Source of the DNA: an uncultured Lachnospiraceae bacterium
GTDB lineage: Bacteria > Bacillota > Clostridia > Lachnospirales > Lachnospiraceae
Direction: 5' to 3'
NCBI GenBank assembly: GCA_947630125.1
Contig: CANRGO010000001.1
Span: forward strand, 26,246 to 90,245
DNA length: 64,000 bases
Position numbers and translations under genes: made by a program. Shown here one piece after another: positions 17,167 to 26,120 of the stretch. The stretch's first letter is position 1; each line of letters starts with the position of its first letter. The notes beneath the pieces were generated by a model. It searched no databases, was not told the DNA's origin, and was given only the letters and a program-made list of their open reading frames with translations.

Positions 17167-19557
17167 ATGCTAAATGTAATCAAACGAAATGGGGAAAGTG
17201 CTGCATTTACCTTAACAAAAATCAGTGATGCCATTATGAAAGCTTTTAATGCCACAGATATATCATATAACAATGATATTATTGATTTGTTAGCGCTTCG
17301 GGTGACTGCTGAATTTCAAAGCAAAATCAAAGACAATGGAATTCATGTGGAAGATGTTCAGGACTGTGTGGAAAAAGTGTTGGAACAGGCTGGTTATGCA
17401 GAACCTGCGAAAGCCTTTATTTTATATCGTAAACAACGAGAAAAAATGAGAACCATGGAATCCACCATTTTAGATTACAAGGATGTTGTAAACAGTTATG
17501 TAAAAGTAGAAGACTGGCGTGTTAAAGAAAATTCTACGGTTACCTACTCTGTAGGAGGACTTATCTTAAGTAATTCAGGAGCAGTCACTGCCAATTACTG
17601 GTTATCTGAAATCTATGACCAGGAAATCGCCGATGCCCATAGAAACGCAGATATTCACATTCATGATTTATCCATGCTCACAGGATATTGTGCAGGATGG
17701 TCTCTCAAACAATTAATCAAAGAAGGACTTGGTGGTATCACTGGTAAAATCACCTCTGCTCCAGCCAAACACTTATCGGTTTTGTGTAACCAGATGGTTA
17801 ATTTTTTAGGAATTATGCAAAATGAATGGGCTGGTGCCCAGGCATTTTCTTCTTTTGATACTTACCTTGCGCCTTTTGTAAAAGTAGATAAACTTTCCTA
17901 TTCTGACGTAAAGAAAGCTATCGAAGCCTTTATTTATGGAGTGAATACACCGAGCCGCTGGGGAACCCAGGCACCTTTTTCAAACATTACGCTGGACTGG
18001 ACTGTTCCTTCTGACTTAGCAGAATTACCAGCTATTGTGGGCGGAAAAGAAATGGATTTTTGTTATAAAGATTGTAAAGCAGAGATGGATATGGTAAACA
18101 GAGCCTTTATTGAAACCATGATTGAAGGTGATTCTGAGGGACGTGGATTTCAGTATCCAATTCCAACCTATTCCATTACAAAAGATTTTGACTGGTCTGA
18201 CACAGAAAACAATCGCTTATTATTTGAAATGACAGCAAAATATGGAACACCATATTTTTCAAATTATATTAACTCTGACATGGAACCCTCTGATGTTCGA
18301 AGCATGTGCTGCAGACTAAGACTGGATTTAAGAGAGTTGCGTAAAAAAACAGGTGGATTTTTTGGTTCAGGAGAAAGCACAGGAAGTATTGGGGTGGTTA
18401 CCATTAACATGCCTCGTATCGCTTACTTATCAACCAACAAAGATGAATTTTACAAACGTTTAAATAAAATGATGGATATTTCTGCCCGTTCTTTAAGTAT
18501 TAAGAGAGAAGTGATATCAAAGTTGTTAGAAGAAGGCTTATATCCTTATACCAAACGGTATCTGGGAAGTTTTAGCAACCATTTCTCCACCATAGGTCTG
18601 ATTGGAATGAATGAGGTTGGTCTGAATGCAAACTGGCTACGTGCAGACATGACAGATCCAAAAACTCAGGAATTTACAAAAGAAGTTTTGAATCATATGA
18701 GAAATCGTCTGTCAGAGTATCAGGTTACCTTTAAAGATTTATTTAATCTGGAAGCAACCCCAGCAGAAAGCACCACCTATCGACTTGCAAAACACGATAA
18801 GAAAAAGTGGCCATCCATACGTACAGCAGGTAAACCGGGAGACACTCCATATTATACCAATTCTTCACATTTACCAGTAGAATTTACACCAGACATTTTT
18901 GATGCACTGGATATTCAGGATGAATTACAGACGCTGTATACATCTGGAACCGTATTCCATGCCTTTTTAGGAGAAAAATTGCCAGACTGGAAAGCAGCAG
19001 CAAGTTTGGTAAAAGCAATTTCTTCAAACTATAGATTACCTTACTATACGATGTCACCTACCTACTCTATTTGTAAGGAACATGGTTATCTGAAGGGAGA
19101 AGCTGCAACCTGTCCTCATTGCAATGAGCGAACAGAGGTCTATAGTAGAATTACAGGTTATTACAGACCGGTTCAAAACTGGAACGATGGTAAATTACAG
19201 GAATATGCAAACAGAATCACTTATGAAGTAGAAGAATCATCCATGAAAAGACCTCAAACTACCATGGTTCGCTTAACAGAGCACAATCATCAGATTGATG
19301 TAAGTATTGAAAGTCCTAAAGAAGTGAAATATTTATTTGTTACAAAAACCTGTCCCAATTGTAAATTAGCGAAAGATTATCTGAAAGGTGAAAAATATAT
19401 ATTGCTGGATGCAGAAGAAAATCAGGATTTGGCTATTCGCTATCAGATTATGCAGGCGCCAACCTTGGTTATCGTGAATGAAGATCATTTTGAGAAGTAT
19501 GCCAATGCTTCAAATATAAAGAAGTATGTTGACAGTACAATGCTTACAAATGTATAA
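17167..19557 (+). CDS. nrdD: Anaerobic ribonucleoside-triphosphate reductase with C-terminal redoxin-like domain
   Basis: Class III, oxygen-sensitive reductase that makes deoxynucleotides for DNA synthesis by glycyl-radical chemistry. An N-terminal ATP-cone (about residues 1-95, VIKRNGESAAF) is the allosteric dATP/ATP site. The catalytic domain has the MCCRLRLDL cysteine motif, a C-terminal zinc site (ICKEHGY and TCPHC) and the glycyl-radical loop SRITGYYRPVQNW with radical Gly664. Unusually, about 80 residues follow (from about 718): YLFVTKTCPNCKLAKDYL, with Cys729 and Cys732, then an APTLVIV strand, which reads as a glutaredoxin/thioredoxin-like domain and suggests an attached dithiol reductant. 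796 residues in all. The activating enzyme gene nrdG is not adjacent. Expression is probably controlled by NrdR. Confidence 0.95.
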   Translation: MLNVIKRNGESAAFTLTKISDAIMKAFNATDISYNNDIIDLLALRVTAEFQSKIKDNGIHVEDVQDCVEKVLEQAGYAEPAKAFILYRKQREKMRTMESTILDYKDVVNSYVKVEDWRVKENSTVTYSVGGLILSNSGAVTANYWLSEIYDQEIADAHRNADIHIHDLSMLTGYCAGWSLKQLIKEGLGGITGKITSAPAKHLSVLCNQMVNFLGIMQNEWAGAQAFSSFDTYLAPFVKVDKLSYSDVKKAIEAFIYGVNTPSRWGTQAPFSNITLDWTVPSDLAELPAIVGGKEMDFCYKDCKAEMDMVNRAFIETMIEGDSEGRGFQYPIPTYSITKDFDWSDTENNRLLFEMTAKYGTPYFSNYINSDMEPSDVRSMCCRLRLDLRELRKKTGGFFGSGESTGSIGVVTINMPRIAYLSTNKDEFYKRLNKMMDISARSLSIKREVISKLLEEGLYPYTKRYLGSFSNHFSTIGLIGMNEVGLNANWLRADMTDPKTQEFTKEVLNHMRNRLSEYQVTFKDLFNLEATPAESTTYRLAKHDKKKWPSIRTAGKPGDTPYYTNSSHLPVEFTPDIFDALDIQDELQTLYTSGTVFHAFLGEKLPDWKAAASLVKAISSNYRLPYYTMSPTYSICKEHGYLKGEAATCPHCNERTEVYSRITGYYRPVQNWNDGKLQEYANRITYEVEESSMKRPQTTMVRLTEHNHQIDVSIESPKEVKYLFVTKTCPNCKLAKDYLKGEKYILLDAEENQDLAIRYQIMQAPTLVIVNEDHFEKYANASNIKKYVDSTMLTNV

Positions 19558-19587
19558 TTTTTCTAGGATAAACAGGGAGGTAATTTT

Positions 19588-19989
19588 TTGAGAAATACGA
19601 TTGTGTATGTAAAGGGAATTATAAAAAAAGAAAACAAGTATCTTGTTTTGAAGAAGTGGATGGATGATCGAATTCCAGATCCTTTTGTATGGGAATTTAT
19701 TGATGGAGAAGTTAGCTTTGGAGAAGCACCAGATGATTGTGTTCTTCGTTTGATACGAGATCGCCTTGGAGTAGATGGGACGATTGAACGTGTTGTTTAT
19801 ACCTGGTCTATGATGTTAGGAGATACCCATGGGATTGGAATCGCTTATGTATGCAATACGGATAGCGATGAATCTCAGTTTGTTCTGACAGAAGAATATG
19901 GTGGATTTGATTGGATCGAAAGAGACCAGTTTGAATATTATATTGAGAATCGTTATGTATTAAAAGATTTGGAAGGCGTTGAACTATAG
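19588..19989 (+). CDS. Nudix-fold protein with degenerate catalytic box
   Basis: Small cytoplasmic protein, 133 residues, with the Nudix layout: an opening strand IVYVKGIIKKENKYLVLKKW, then DGEVSFGEAPDDCVLRLIRDRLG where the Nudix box belongs. The consensus G-x5-E-x7-R-E-U-x-E-E-x-G-U is only partly kept: the Gly, first Glu and Arg are present, but the REUxEE core reads RLIRDR, so the metal-binding glutamates are lost. It is therefore probably not a normal nucleotide pyrophosphohydrolase and may be a ligand-binding or regulatory relative. Start TTG with GGAGG at 7 bases. It lies 30 bp after nrdD and is probably co-transcribed. Confidence 0.65.
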   Translation: MRNTIVYVKGIIKKENKYLVLKKWMDDRIPDPFVWEFIDGEVSFGEAPDDCVLRLIRDRLGVDGTIERVVYTWSMMLGDTHGIGIAYVCNTDSDESQFVLTEEYGGFDWIERDQFEYYIENRYVLKDLEGVEL

Positions 19990-20003
19990 GGCAACGCTTT
20001 TCC
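19976..20003 (+). terminator. Possible terminator overlapping the Nudix-like stop
   Basis: GCGTTG (19976-19981) pairs with CAACGC (19992-19997), followed by TTTTCC. The T-tract is short, so termination would be partial. Confidence 0.4.
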
Positions 20004-20043
20004 TATGGGCATCATAGAATAGATAAAGGGAAGGTAGTAGAAG

Positions 20044-20973
20044 ATGATTCAGAAACTGATTGCAAAAATTGAAACAAGAAATGCTCCGATTGTTGTAGGC
20101 TTAGATCCTATGATGGGATTTATTCCAGAACATATTAAAAGCCAAGCATTTGCAGAATTTGGAGAGACCTTAAAGGGAGCCGGGGAAGCAATCTGGCAAT
20201 ACAATAAAGGAATCATTGATGCAACTTATGATTTAATTCCAGCAGTTAAGCCTCAAATAGCCATGTATGAACAGTTTGGTATTGAAGGTCTGATTGCCTA
20301 TCAGAAGACTCTTGACTATGCCAGAGAAAAAGATTTGGTTATTATTGGAGATATTAAACGAGGGGATATCGGTTCCACTTCAGAAGCTTATGCAGTTGGA
20401 CATTTGGGAAAAGTTAAGGTAGGAAGTAATTCTTATTATGGATTTCAGGAAGATTTTTCTACCGTAAATCCATATCTGGGCTCAGATGGAATCAAACCTT
20501 TTCTTGATGTATGCAGAGAAGAGAAAAAGGGTATTTTTGTATTAGTAAAAACCTCTAATCCAAGCAGTGGGGAATTCCAGGATCAGTTGATTGGGAATCA
20601 GCCACTTTATGAAAAAGTTGGAGAAAAGGTTGCAGAATGGGGCGATACCTTAATGGGAGATTCTTATTCCTATGTTGGTGCAGTAGTTGGAGCGACTTAT
20701 CCAGAAATGGGAAAAACATTACGCAAAATCATGCCTAAAACTTACATACTGGTTCCGGGTTATGGCGCACAAGGTGGTAAAGGAGAGGATTTGGTACACT
20801 TCTTTAATGCAGATGGTCTTGGTGCGATTGTAAATTCTTCAAGGGGAATTATTGCAGCTTATCAAAGTGCTCAATATAAGGAACGTTTTACACCAGAAAA
20901 TTATGCCGATGCTTCCAGACAGGCTGTGCTTGATATGTTAGAAGATATTCAGGGAGCTTTAGCAAAAAAATAA
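20044..20973 (+). CDS. pyrF: Orotidine-5'-phosphate decarboxylase
   Basis: Last step of UMP synthesis, decarboxylating OMP. Length (309) and sequence fit the longer type 2 PyrF group. VVGLDPMMGFIP opens the barrel and the catalytic Asp/Lys stretch is DIKRGDIGSTSEAY; VPGYGAQGG near the end binds phosphate. The ATG follows an AAGGTAG-type ribosome site. pyrE follows after 29 bp, giving a pyrF-pyrE pair that covers the last two steps of pyrimidine synthesis. I see no PyrR-type leader or attenuator in the short gap before it. Confidence 0.95.
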   Translation: MIQKLIAKIETRNAPIVVGLDPMMGFIPEHIKSQAFAEFGETLKGAGEAIWQYNKGIIDATYDLIPAVKPQIAMYEQFGIEGLIAYQKTLDYAREKDLVIIGDIKRGDIGSTSEAYAVGHLGKVKVGSNSYYGFQEDFSTVNPYLGSDGIKPFLDVCREEKKGIFVLVKTSNPSSGEFQDQLIGNQPLYEKVGEKVAEWGDTLMGDSYSYVGAVVGATYPEMGKTLRKIMPKTYILVPGYGAQGGKGEDLVHFFNADGLGAIVNSSRGIIAAYQSAQYKERFTPENYADASRQAVLDMLEDIQGALAKK

Positions 20974-21002
20974 AAATATATAAATAGGAGATCTTGCTTA
21001 AG

Positions 21003-21677
21003 ATGGAACAGTACAAACAAGAATTTATAGAATTTATGGTTCATTGCAACGTGTTGAAATTTGGAGACTTTGTCACGAAAAGTGGTAGAAAAACACCTTT
21101 TTTCATAAATACAGGCTTTTATAGAACCGGTGGACAACTGAAAAAACTTGGAGAGTATTATGCAAAAGCGATTCATGATAAATTTGGATTGGATTTTGAC
21201 GTTTTATTCGGACCTGCTTATAAGGGAATTCCTTTAACGGTAGCAACAACGATGGCTATCAGTGATTTGTATGGAATCGATATTCGCTATTGTTCTAATC
21301 GAAAAGAAGAAAAAGATCATGGAGACACGGGCATCTTGCTTGGAAGTCCAATACAGGAAGAAGATAGAATTATCTTTATCGAAGATGTTACCACATCTGG
21401 AAAATCCATTGATGAAACCATGCCAATCTTAAAATCTCAGGGAGCAAAACATATCATTGGTTTGGTAATTTCTGTGGATCGTATGGAAAGAGGCAAAACA
21501 AATGTTAGCGCATTAACAGAACTCAAAGAAAACTACGGTTTAACCACGACGGCGATTGTTACCATGGAAGAAGTTATTGAACATTTGTATCTAAGACCAA
21601 TTAATGGTAAAATACTCATCGACGAGAACATGAAACAGGCAATTGATGCTTATTATGAAGAATACGGTGTAAAATAA
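21003..21677 (+). CDS. pyrE: Orotate phosphoribosyltransferase
   Basis: Joins orotate with PRPP to form OMP, the substrate of the neighbouring PyrF. The PRPP-binding motif IIFIEDVTTSGKSI is intact, as are FGDFVTKSGRKTPFFINTG near the N-terminus and FGPAYKGIPL. 224 residues from this ATG, in the family range. An in-frame TTG three codons earlier is only 3 bases from AGGAG; the ATG is 12 bases from it, long but more plausible. Confidence 0.95.
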   Translation: MEQYKQEFIEFMVHCNVLKFGDFVTKSGRKTPFFINTGFYRTGGQLKKLGEYYAKAIHDKFGLDFDVLFGPAYKGIPLTVATTMAISDLYGIDIRYCSNRKEEKDHGDTGILLGSPIQEEDRIIFIEDVTTSGKSIDETMPILKSQGAKHIIGLVISVDRMERGKTNVSALTELKENYGLTTTAIVTMEEVIEHLYLRPINGKILIDENMKQAIDAYYEEYGVK

Positions 21678-21697
21678 CACAAAGTGAGGTATTTTCA

Positions 21698-21850
21698 ATG
21701 AATGAGAAAATCTACAAAGTTATGCAAGGTGCAGGTGCATGGAATATTGTACTTGGAATCTGTGCTATTACTCTTGGAATAGCAGGTGGAGTTTTACTGA
21801 TTATCAGTGGGGCAAAATTAAACGCCAGTAAATCAAAACTTTTATTTTAA
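21698..21850 (+). CDS. Small single- or two-pass membrane protein, 50 aa
   Basis: Short gene with GTGAGGT 8-10 bases before its ATG. The product has a charged N-terminus (MNEKIYKVMQG), then a hydrophobic stretch from about residue 12 to 40 rich in Gly/Ile/Leu (NIVLGICAITLGIAGG, then VLLIISGAKL) and a basic C-terminus. It sits between pyrE and another small membrane protein gene. It resembles no family I can name. Its tight placement and good ribosome site support it as a real gene. Confidence 0.7.
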   Translation: MNEKIYKVMQGAGAWNIVLGICAITLGIAGGVLLIISGAKLNASKSKLLF

Positions 21851-21871
21851 TGAAGGTAGTCTGGAGGCTGT

Positions 21872-22195
21872 ATGAGCCGCAAACGTAATTACATTTTTAC
21901 TACGAAAAACCAATCAAAAAAGGCAATTATGGCAACCGCTTTGGGTTTGATATCCTTAGCGGCGGTTATATTGTCTATTTTTTTTACTTATCAACAGAGA
22001 GCTGAGGCACCAATCCAGTATGGAAGCAGCTTATTTCTTGCTACGATTTTTGCTATGACAGGCATTGTTCTGGCATTTCTCTCCATTCGGGAAAAGGAGA
22101 GCTATCGTTTTTTTCCTTACTTTGGACTAGTTTTAAATTGCCTGGTAGTTTTTATTAACAGCTTTATTTTATTTGCAGGAGCGTATGGATTATGA
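21872..22195 (+). CDS. Small three-helix membrane protein
   Basis: 107 residues: a basic N-terminus (MSRKRNYIFTTKNQSKKA) followed by three hydrophobic segments at about 19-42, 52-71 and 80-105. Possibly a DUF6142-type protein; function unknown. It overlaps the aminopeptidase gene by 4 bp (ATGA), so the two are translationally coupled, and it starts 21 bp after the 50-residue membrane protein. The trio looks like a small operon following pyrE. Confidence 0.75.
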   Translation: MSRKRNYIFTTKNQSKKAIMATALGLISLAAVILSIFFTYQQRAEAPIQYGSSLFLATIFAMTGIVLAFLSIREKESYRFFPYFGLVLNCLVVFINSFILFAGAYGL

Positions 22196-24294
22196 AAATT
22201 GACATGAATCAAGAAGAAATAGAATTTATAAAAGAGCGTTTTTATCTATGCAAAGAACGAATTGAAGGTTTGGAGGGCAAGTGGGAACTTCCAGAACCAT
22301 ATTTAGAATATTTTTCTAGAACAGGTTTATATCTTAAGGAAATGATAGAACTGTTTTTGAATTTGGAACAGTTGGAAGAAAAAAAAGACTGGTTTCAAAA
22401 GAAATCCATAGAAACCTTACTAGCAGAAAATCATGTACTTTATCAGGATATTTTAGAAGAAAATTATAACAATAGTTTTACGAATCCCAAAAATGCTGTG
22501 GAAAAGTTTGGAGAAACCTATGGGAAGCTCTTTTCGTTTTTGTCCACAGAATTAAGAAGTTTAGTGGTGTTTGCCTATGAAAGTGACTGGTATTTATTTA
22601 CCATACGTCTAGAACTCTTTTTGGAAATTTATCATAGTTTTTTTGAAGCCTTTGAAGAAGAAAAAGCAGAACCAGATTTTGAAAATATTAGACAAATAAT
22701 CTATTGGTTCATCAGTGATTATAGTGAAATAGAAGTGGAAAATCGCATTTTAGAACAACTTGATCCTGCAGGAGATTTTACCTATGAGATTATCATGAAT
22801 CGAGATTTGCATGATCTTAGCTATCTTTTTGAATATGGAGAATATGTGACAGAGCAGGAACTAAAAATGGCGGAGCATATTAATCAGTTAGATGACAGTG
22901 TGATTGCAGCCATGGCAGACACCTATACAGAAGGATTTCGTATGGGTTTTGTAAATGGAAACAAGGATTTAAGCCGTAAAAAAGTAGTAAATATTCGATA
23001 CAGTCTGGGCTTTGAACGAGTTGTGAAAAAGGCAATTGAAAACTTTGAAAAGATGGGATTAAAACCCACTCTTTATCGTGCGGGATACTCTATTTTTAAT
23101 AAAACAGGGGTAAATAAAGTCGGATTTTTGGGTGCTAATCCGAACAAACAGTTTGACTACGATCATAAAGATGATAAAGCTCTGTATTTTGATAAATTAT
23201 ACATGAATCGTCGTTTGGAAATCTTAAAAACCACCTATGAAAAACATAAAGAACAGGCAGCTTTATTTGCAGGTCCTGCGGTGATTGAGATATTTGGAGA
23301 AGCACCTTTTGAACCTGCTCAGAATTCATATGCTTATACCTTATCGGATTTACAGCAAAAGTTATCCGTTGAATTTGCTATCAAAGCCGGAGACATTACC
23401 AATCAGTATATTAAGGGAGAAGAAAGAAGTTTTACCATCATTGCCTTTCCTACGCCTGCGATTGGGGATGACTTCAAAGAGATTTTTAATGAAGTGATTC
23501 GCATTAACACACTGGATGCCAAGTTGTATGGAGAGATTCAGAATACTATAATTGAAAGTTTGGATCAGGCAAGTTTTGTTGAAATAAAAGGAATGAATAA
23601 CAATCATACCTTGCTTACCGTAGCACTTCAACCACTTACAAATCCAGAAAAGGAAACCATATTTGAAAACTGTGTTGCGGATGTAAATATCCCGGTAGGA
23701 GAAGTGTTTACTTCACCAGTACTGAAAGGAACCAATGGAATTCTTCATGTATCCGAAGTGTTCTTAAATGAACTTCGCTATGAAAATTTGGAAATAACAT
23801 TTACCGATGGAATGATCACAGATTATCGCTGTACGAATTTTACAACCGAGACGGAAAACAAAAAATATATGAAGGAAAATATTTTATTTCATCATGAATC
23901 CTTACCACTTGGAGAATTTGCCATAGGCACCAATACCACAGCCTATGTGGTTACACAAAAATATAAAATGGCAGATAAAATGCCCATTTTGATTGCAGAA
24001 AAGATGGGACCTCACTTTGCCGTTGGGGATACCTGTTATTCTCACAGCGAAGATGTAAAAGTGTATAATCCCAATGGAAAAGAAATTATTGCTAGAGATA
24101 ATGAAGTGTCTCTTTTACGAAAAGAAGATAGTCAGAAAGCGTATTTTAACTGTCATACAGATATCACGATACCTTATGATGAGTTAGGTGAACTAACAGC
24201 AATTAAGAAAGATGGCAGCCGAATTCCAATTATTATAGAAGGAAGATTTGTTCTGCCTGGTTGCGAAGAGTTAAATAAGGCTTTTGTTAGATAA
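22192..24294 (+). CDS. M29-family aminopeptidase with large N-terminal extension
   Basis: The C-terminal 450 residues look like the M29 (AmpS/AmpT) metallo-aminopeptidases. VGEVFTSP (Glu near residue 503), LGEFAIGTN (second Glu), GPHFAVGDTCY (His, with Tyr one position later than in AmpS) and CHTDITI (His-x-Asp) correspond to the known ligands and catalytic residues. Family members are usually about 410 residues; this one is 700, with about 250 extra, acidic, helical residues at the N-terminus resembling no domain I can name. It would release N-terminal amino acids from peptides in the cytoplasm. It is coupled to the upstream membrane protein gene. Confidence 0.75.
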   Translation: MKIDMNQEEIEFIKERFYLCKERIEGLEGKWELPEPYLEYFSRTGLYLKEMIELFLNLEQLEEKKDWFQKKSIETLLAENHVLYQDILEENYNNSFTNPKNAVEKFGETYGKLFSFLSTELRSLVVFAYESDWYLFTIRLELFLEIYHSFFEAFEEEKAEPDFENIRQIIYWFISDYSEIEVENRILEQLDPAGDFTYEIIMNRDLHDLSYLFEYGEYVTEQELKMAEHINQLDDSVIAAMADTYTEGFRMGFVNGNKDLSRKKVVNIRYSLGFERVVKKAIENFEKMGLKPTLYRAGYSIFNKTGVNKVGFLGANPNKQFDYDHKDDKALYFDKLYMNRRLEILKTTYEKHKEQAALFAGPAVIEIFGEAPFEPAQNSYAYTLSDLQQKLSVEFAIKAGDITNQYIKGEERSFTIIAFPTPAIGDDFKEIFNEVIRINTLDAKLYGEIQNTIIESLDQASFVEIKGMNNNHTLLTVALQPLTNPEKETIFENCVADVNIPVGEVFTSPVLKGTNGILHVSEVFLNELRYENLEITFTDGMITDYRCTNFTTETENKKYMKENILFHHESLPLGEFAIGTNTTAYVVTQKYKMADKMPILIAEKMGPHFAVGDTCYSHSEDVKVYNPNGKEIIARDNEVSLLRKEDSQKAYFNCHTDITIPYDELGELTAIKKDGSRIPIIIEGRFVLPGCEELNKAFVR

Positions 24295-24344
24295 AGTGCA
24301 TGATTTTGCTACAGATAGTCAGTGGAAATCGTAGGTATTAACAA

Positions 24345-24377
24345 TTGACTTTCAAAACAGTTTTTTAGTAAACTGTT
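24345..24377 (+). promoter_or_regulatory. purM promoter with inverted repeat
   Basis: TTGACT (24345-24350) and TAAACT (24369-24374) are 18 bp apart. A perfect 8-bp inverted repeat, AACAGTTT (24356-24363) and AAACTGTT (24370-24377), lies across the spacer and -10. It could be a repressor site. No purine riboswitch is seen. Confidence 0.5.
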
Positions 24378-24432
24378 AGTAATATTCTGGCTAGCTGTCA
24401 GAGGAATTTTTTAGTAAGAGAGGAAAAGAAAA

Positions 24433-25458
24433 ATGGATTACAAAAATGCAGGCGTTGATATTGAAGCAGGGTACAAATCAGTAGAGTTAATGAAGGAACA
24501 CGTGAAAAAAACCATGAGACCTGAAGTTCTTGGTTCTTTGGGAGGTTTTTCAGGTGCGTTTTCCATGGAGAAGTTTAAAGATATGGAAAAACCAACCCTT
24601 GTTTCAGGTACTGACGGAGTTGGAACGAAACTGAAATTAGCATTTTTAATGGATAAACATGATACCATCGGTATTGACTGTGTTGCCATGTGTGTGAATG
24701 ATATCGCCTGTGCAGGTGGTGAACCATTATTTTTCTTAGATTATATTGCCTGTGGTAAAAATTTCCCTGAAAAGATTGCAACGATTGTAAAAGGTGTTGC
24801 AGAGGGTTGTATTCAATCAAGTGCTGCGCTAATTGGCGGAGAAACAGCAGAAATGCCAGGTTTTTATCCAGAAGATGAATATGACCTTGCTGGATTTGCA
24901 GTAGGTGTTGTAGATGAAAAAGATCTGATTAGCGGTGTAAATATCAAAGCGGGAGATACCCTGATAGCGATTGCATCTTCAGGAATTCATAGCAATGGAT
25001 TTTCCTTGGTTCGTAAAGTATTTCCGATGACAAAAGAAACCTTAGATACACATTATGAAGTTCTTGGAAGAACACTTGGAGAAGCTTTAATTGAACCCAC
25101 TAAGATTTATGTGAAAGCACTTCGCTCGGTTAAAGAAGCGAAGGTTGTTATCAAGGGCTGCAGTCATATCACTGGTGGTGGTTTTTATGAAAATATCCCA
25201 CGTATGTTACCTGAGGGTATTTGTGCAGTGGTGCATAAGGACAGCTATGAACTGCCTGCGATCTTTAAGCTTTTACAGGAAACAGGACAGATTCAGGATG
25301 AAATGATGTATAATACTTACAACATGGGAGTGGGTATGATACTTGCAGTTGATCCAGCGGATGTAGAGAAAACACTTGCTGTGATAAATGCAAGTGGAGA
25401 AAAGGCTTGGGTGATTGGAGAAACAATTTCAAATGATAAGGGAGTACAGATATGCTAA
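24433..25458 (+). CDS. purM: Phosphoribosylformylglycinamidine cyclo-ligase (AIR synthetase)
   Basis: Fifth step of purine synthesis: ATP-dependent closure of FGAM to aminoimidazole ribotide. 341 residues, the family length. Typical motifs: [19 protein letters not shown] at the N-terminus, [46 protein letters not shown], and [11 protein letters not shown] near the end. It overlaps purN by 7 bp, and purD follows, so these three form a partial purine operon; other pur genes must lie elsewhere. Confidence 0.97.
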   Translation: MDYKNAGVDIEAGYKSVELMKEHVKKTMRPEVLGSLGGFSGAFSMEKFKDMEKPTLVSGTDGVGTKLKLAFLMDKHDTIGIDCVAMCVNDIACAGGEPLFFLDYIACGKNFPEKIATIVKGVAEGCIQSSAALIGGETAEMPGFYPEDEYDLAGFAVGVVDEKDLISGVNIKAGDTLIAIASSGIHSNGFSLVRKVFPMTKETLDTHYEVLGRTLGEALIEPTKIYVKALRSVKEAKVVIKGCSHITGGGFYENIPRMLPEGICAVVHKDSYELPAIFKLLQETGQIQDEMMYNTYNMGVGMILAVDPADVEKTLAVINASGEKAWVIGETISNDKGVQIC

Positions 25459-26078
25459 GAATGGTTGTCTGTATTTCAGGTGGCGGAACTAATTTGGGAG
25501 CCATTATAAAGGCCTTGGAAGAACAACAGATTAAACAAACCAAGATCGTTGGGGTGTTTTCTAATAATCCAAACGCTTATGGATTACAAAGAGCAAAGGC
25601 TGCAGGACTAGACACCTGTTGCCTATCACCAAAAACATTTGAAACCAGAGAATTATTCAACCATGCCTTCTTAGAAGCTGTGGATAACTGGAAACCAGAT
25701 TTGATTGTTCTTGCAGGATTTCTTGTAAATATTCCAACGGAATTAATTGATAAATATCCAAATCGTATTATGAATATTCACCCATCCTTAATACCAGCTT
25801 TTTGTGGAGTTGGTTATTATGGACTTAAGGTTCATGAAGGAGTTCTAAGTCGAGGAGTTAAAGTGACTGGGGCAACGGTTCATTTTGTAGATGCAGGTTG
25901 TGACACTGGACCAATTATACTTCAAAAAGCAGTGGAAGTATTACCTTCCGATACACCAAAGAGTTTACAGCAAAGAGTTATGGAAGAAGCAGAATGGGTT
26001 ATTTTACCTCAGGCAATTGGCCTTTTTGCAGAAAACAAAATTCAAGTACTGGAGCACAAGGTAATTATAGAAGCATAA
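25452..26078 (+). CDS. purN: Phosphoribosylglycinamide formyltransferase
   Basis: Third step of purine synthesis, transferring a formyl group from 10-formyl-THF to GAR. The 208 residues carry the catalytic Asn-His-Asp set in [11 protein letters not shown] and [13 protein letters not shown], and the N-terminal phosphate loop CISGGGTNL. The start lies inside purM, indicating coupled translation. Folate dependence contrasts with the formate-using PurT. Confidence 0.96.
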   Translation: MLRMVVCISGGGTNLGAIIKALEEQQIKQTKIVGVFSNNPNAYGLQRAKAAGLDTCCLSPKTFETRELFNHAFLEAVDNWKPDLIVLAGFLVNIPTELIDKYPNRIMNIHPSLIPAFCGVGYYGLKVHEGVLSRGVKVTGATVHFVDAGCDTGPIILQKAVEVLPSDTPKSLQQRVMEEAEWVILPQAIGLFAENKIQVLEHKVIIEA

Positions 26079-26120
26079 AAGAAACTTCACATAAATGTTA
26101 AGAAAGGTATAATAATTAAT

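Noticed and set aside
24295-24432. Purine riboswitch before purM
   Set aside because: The gap is short and lacks the conserved purine aptamer core; only an 8-bp inverted repeat is visible.
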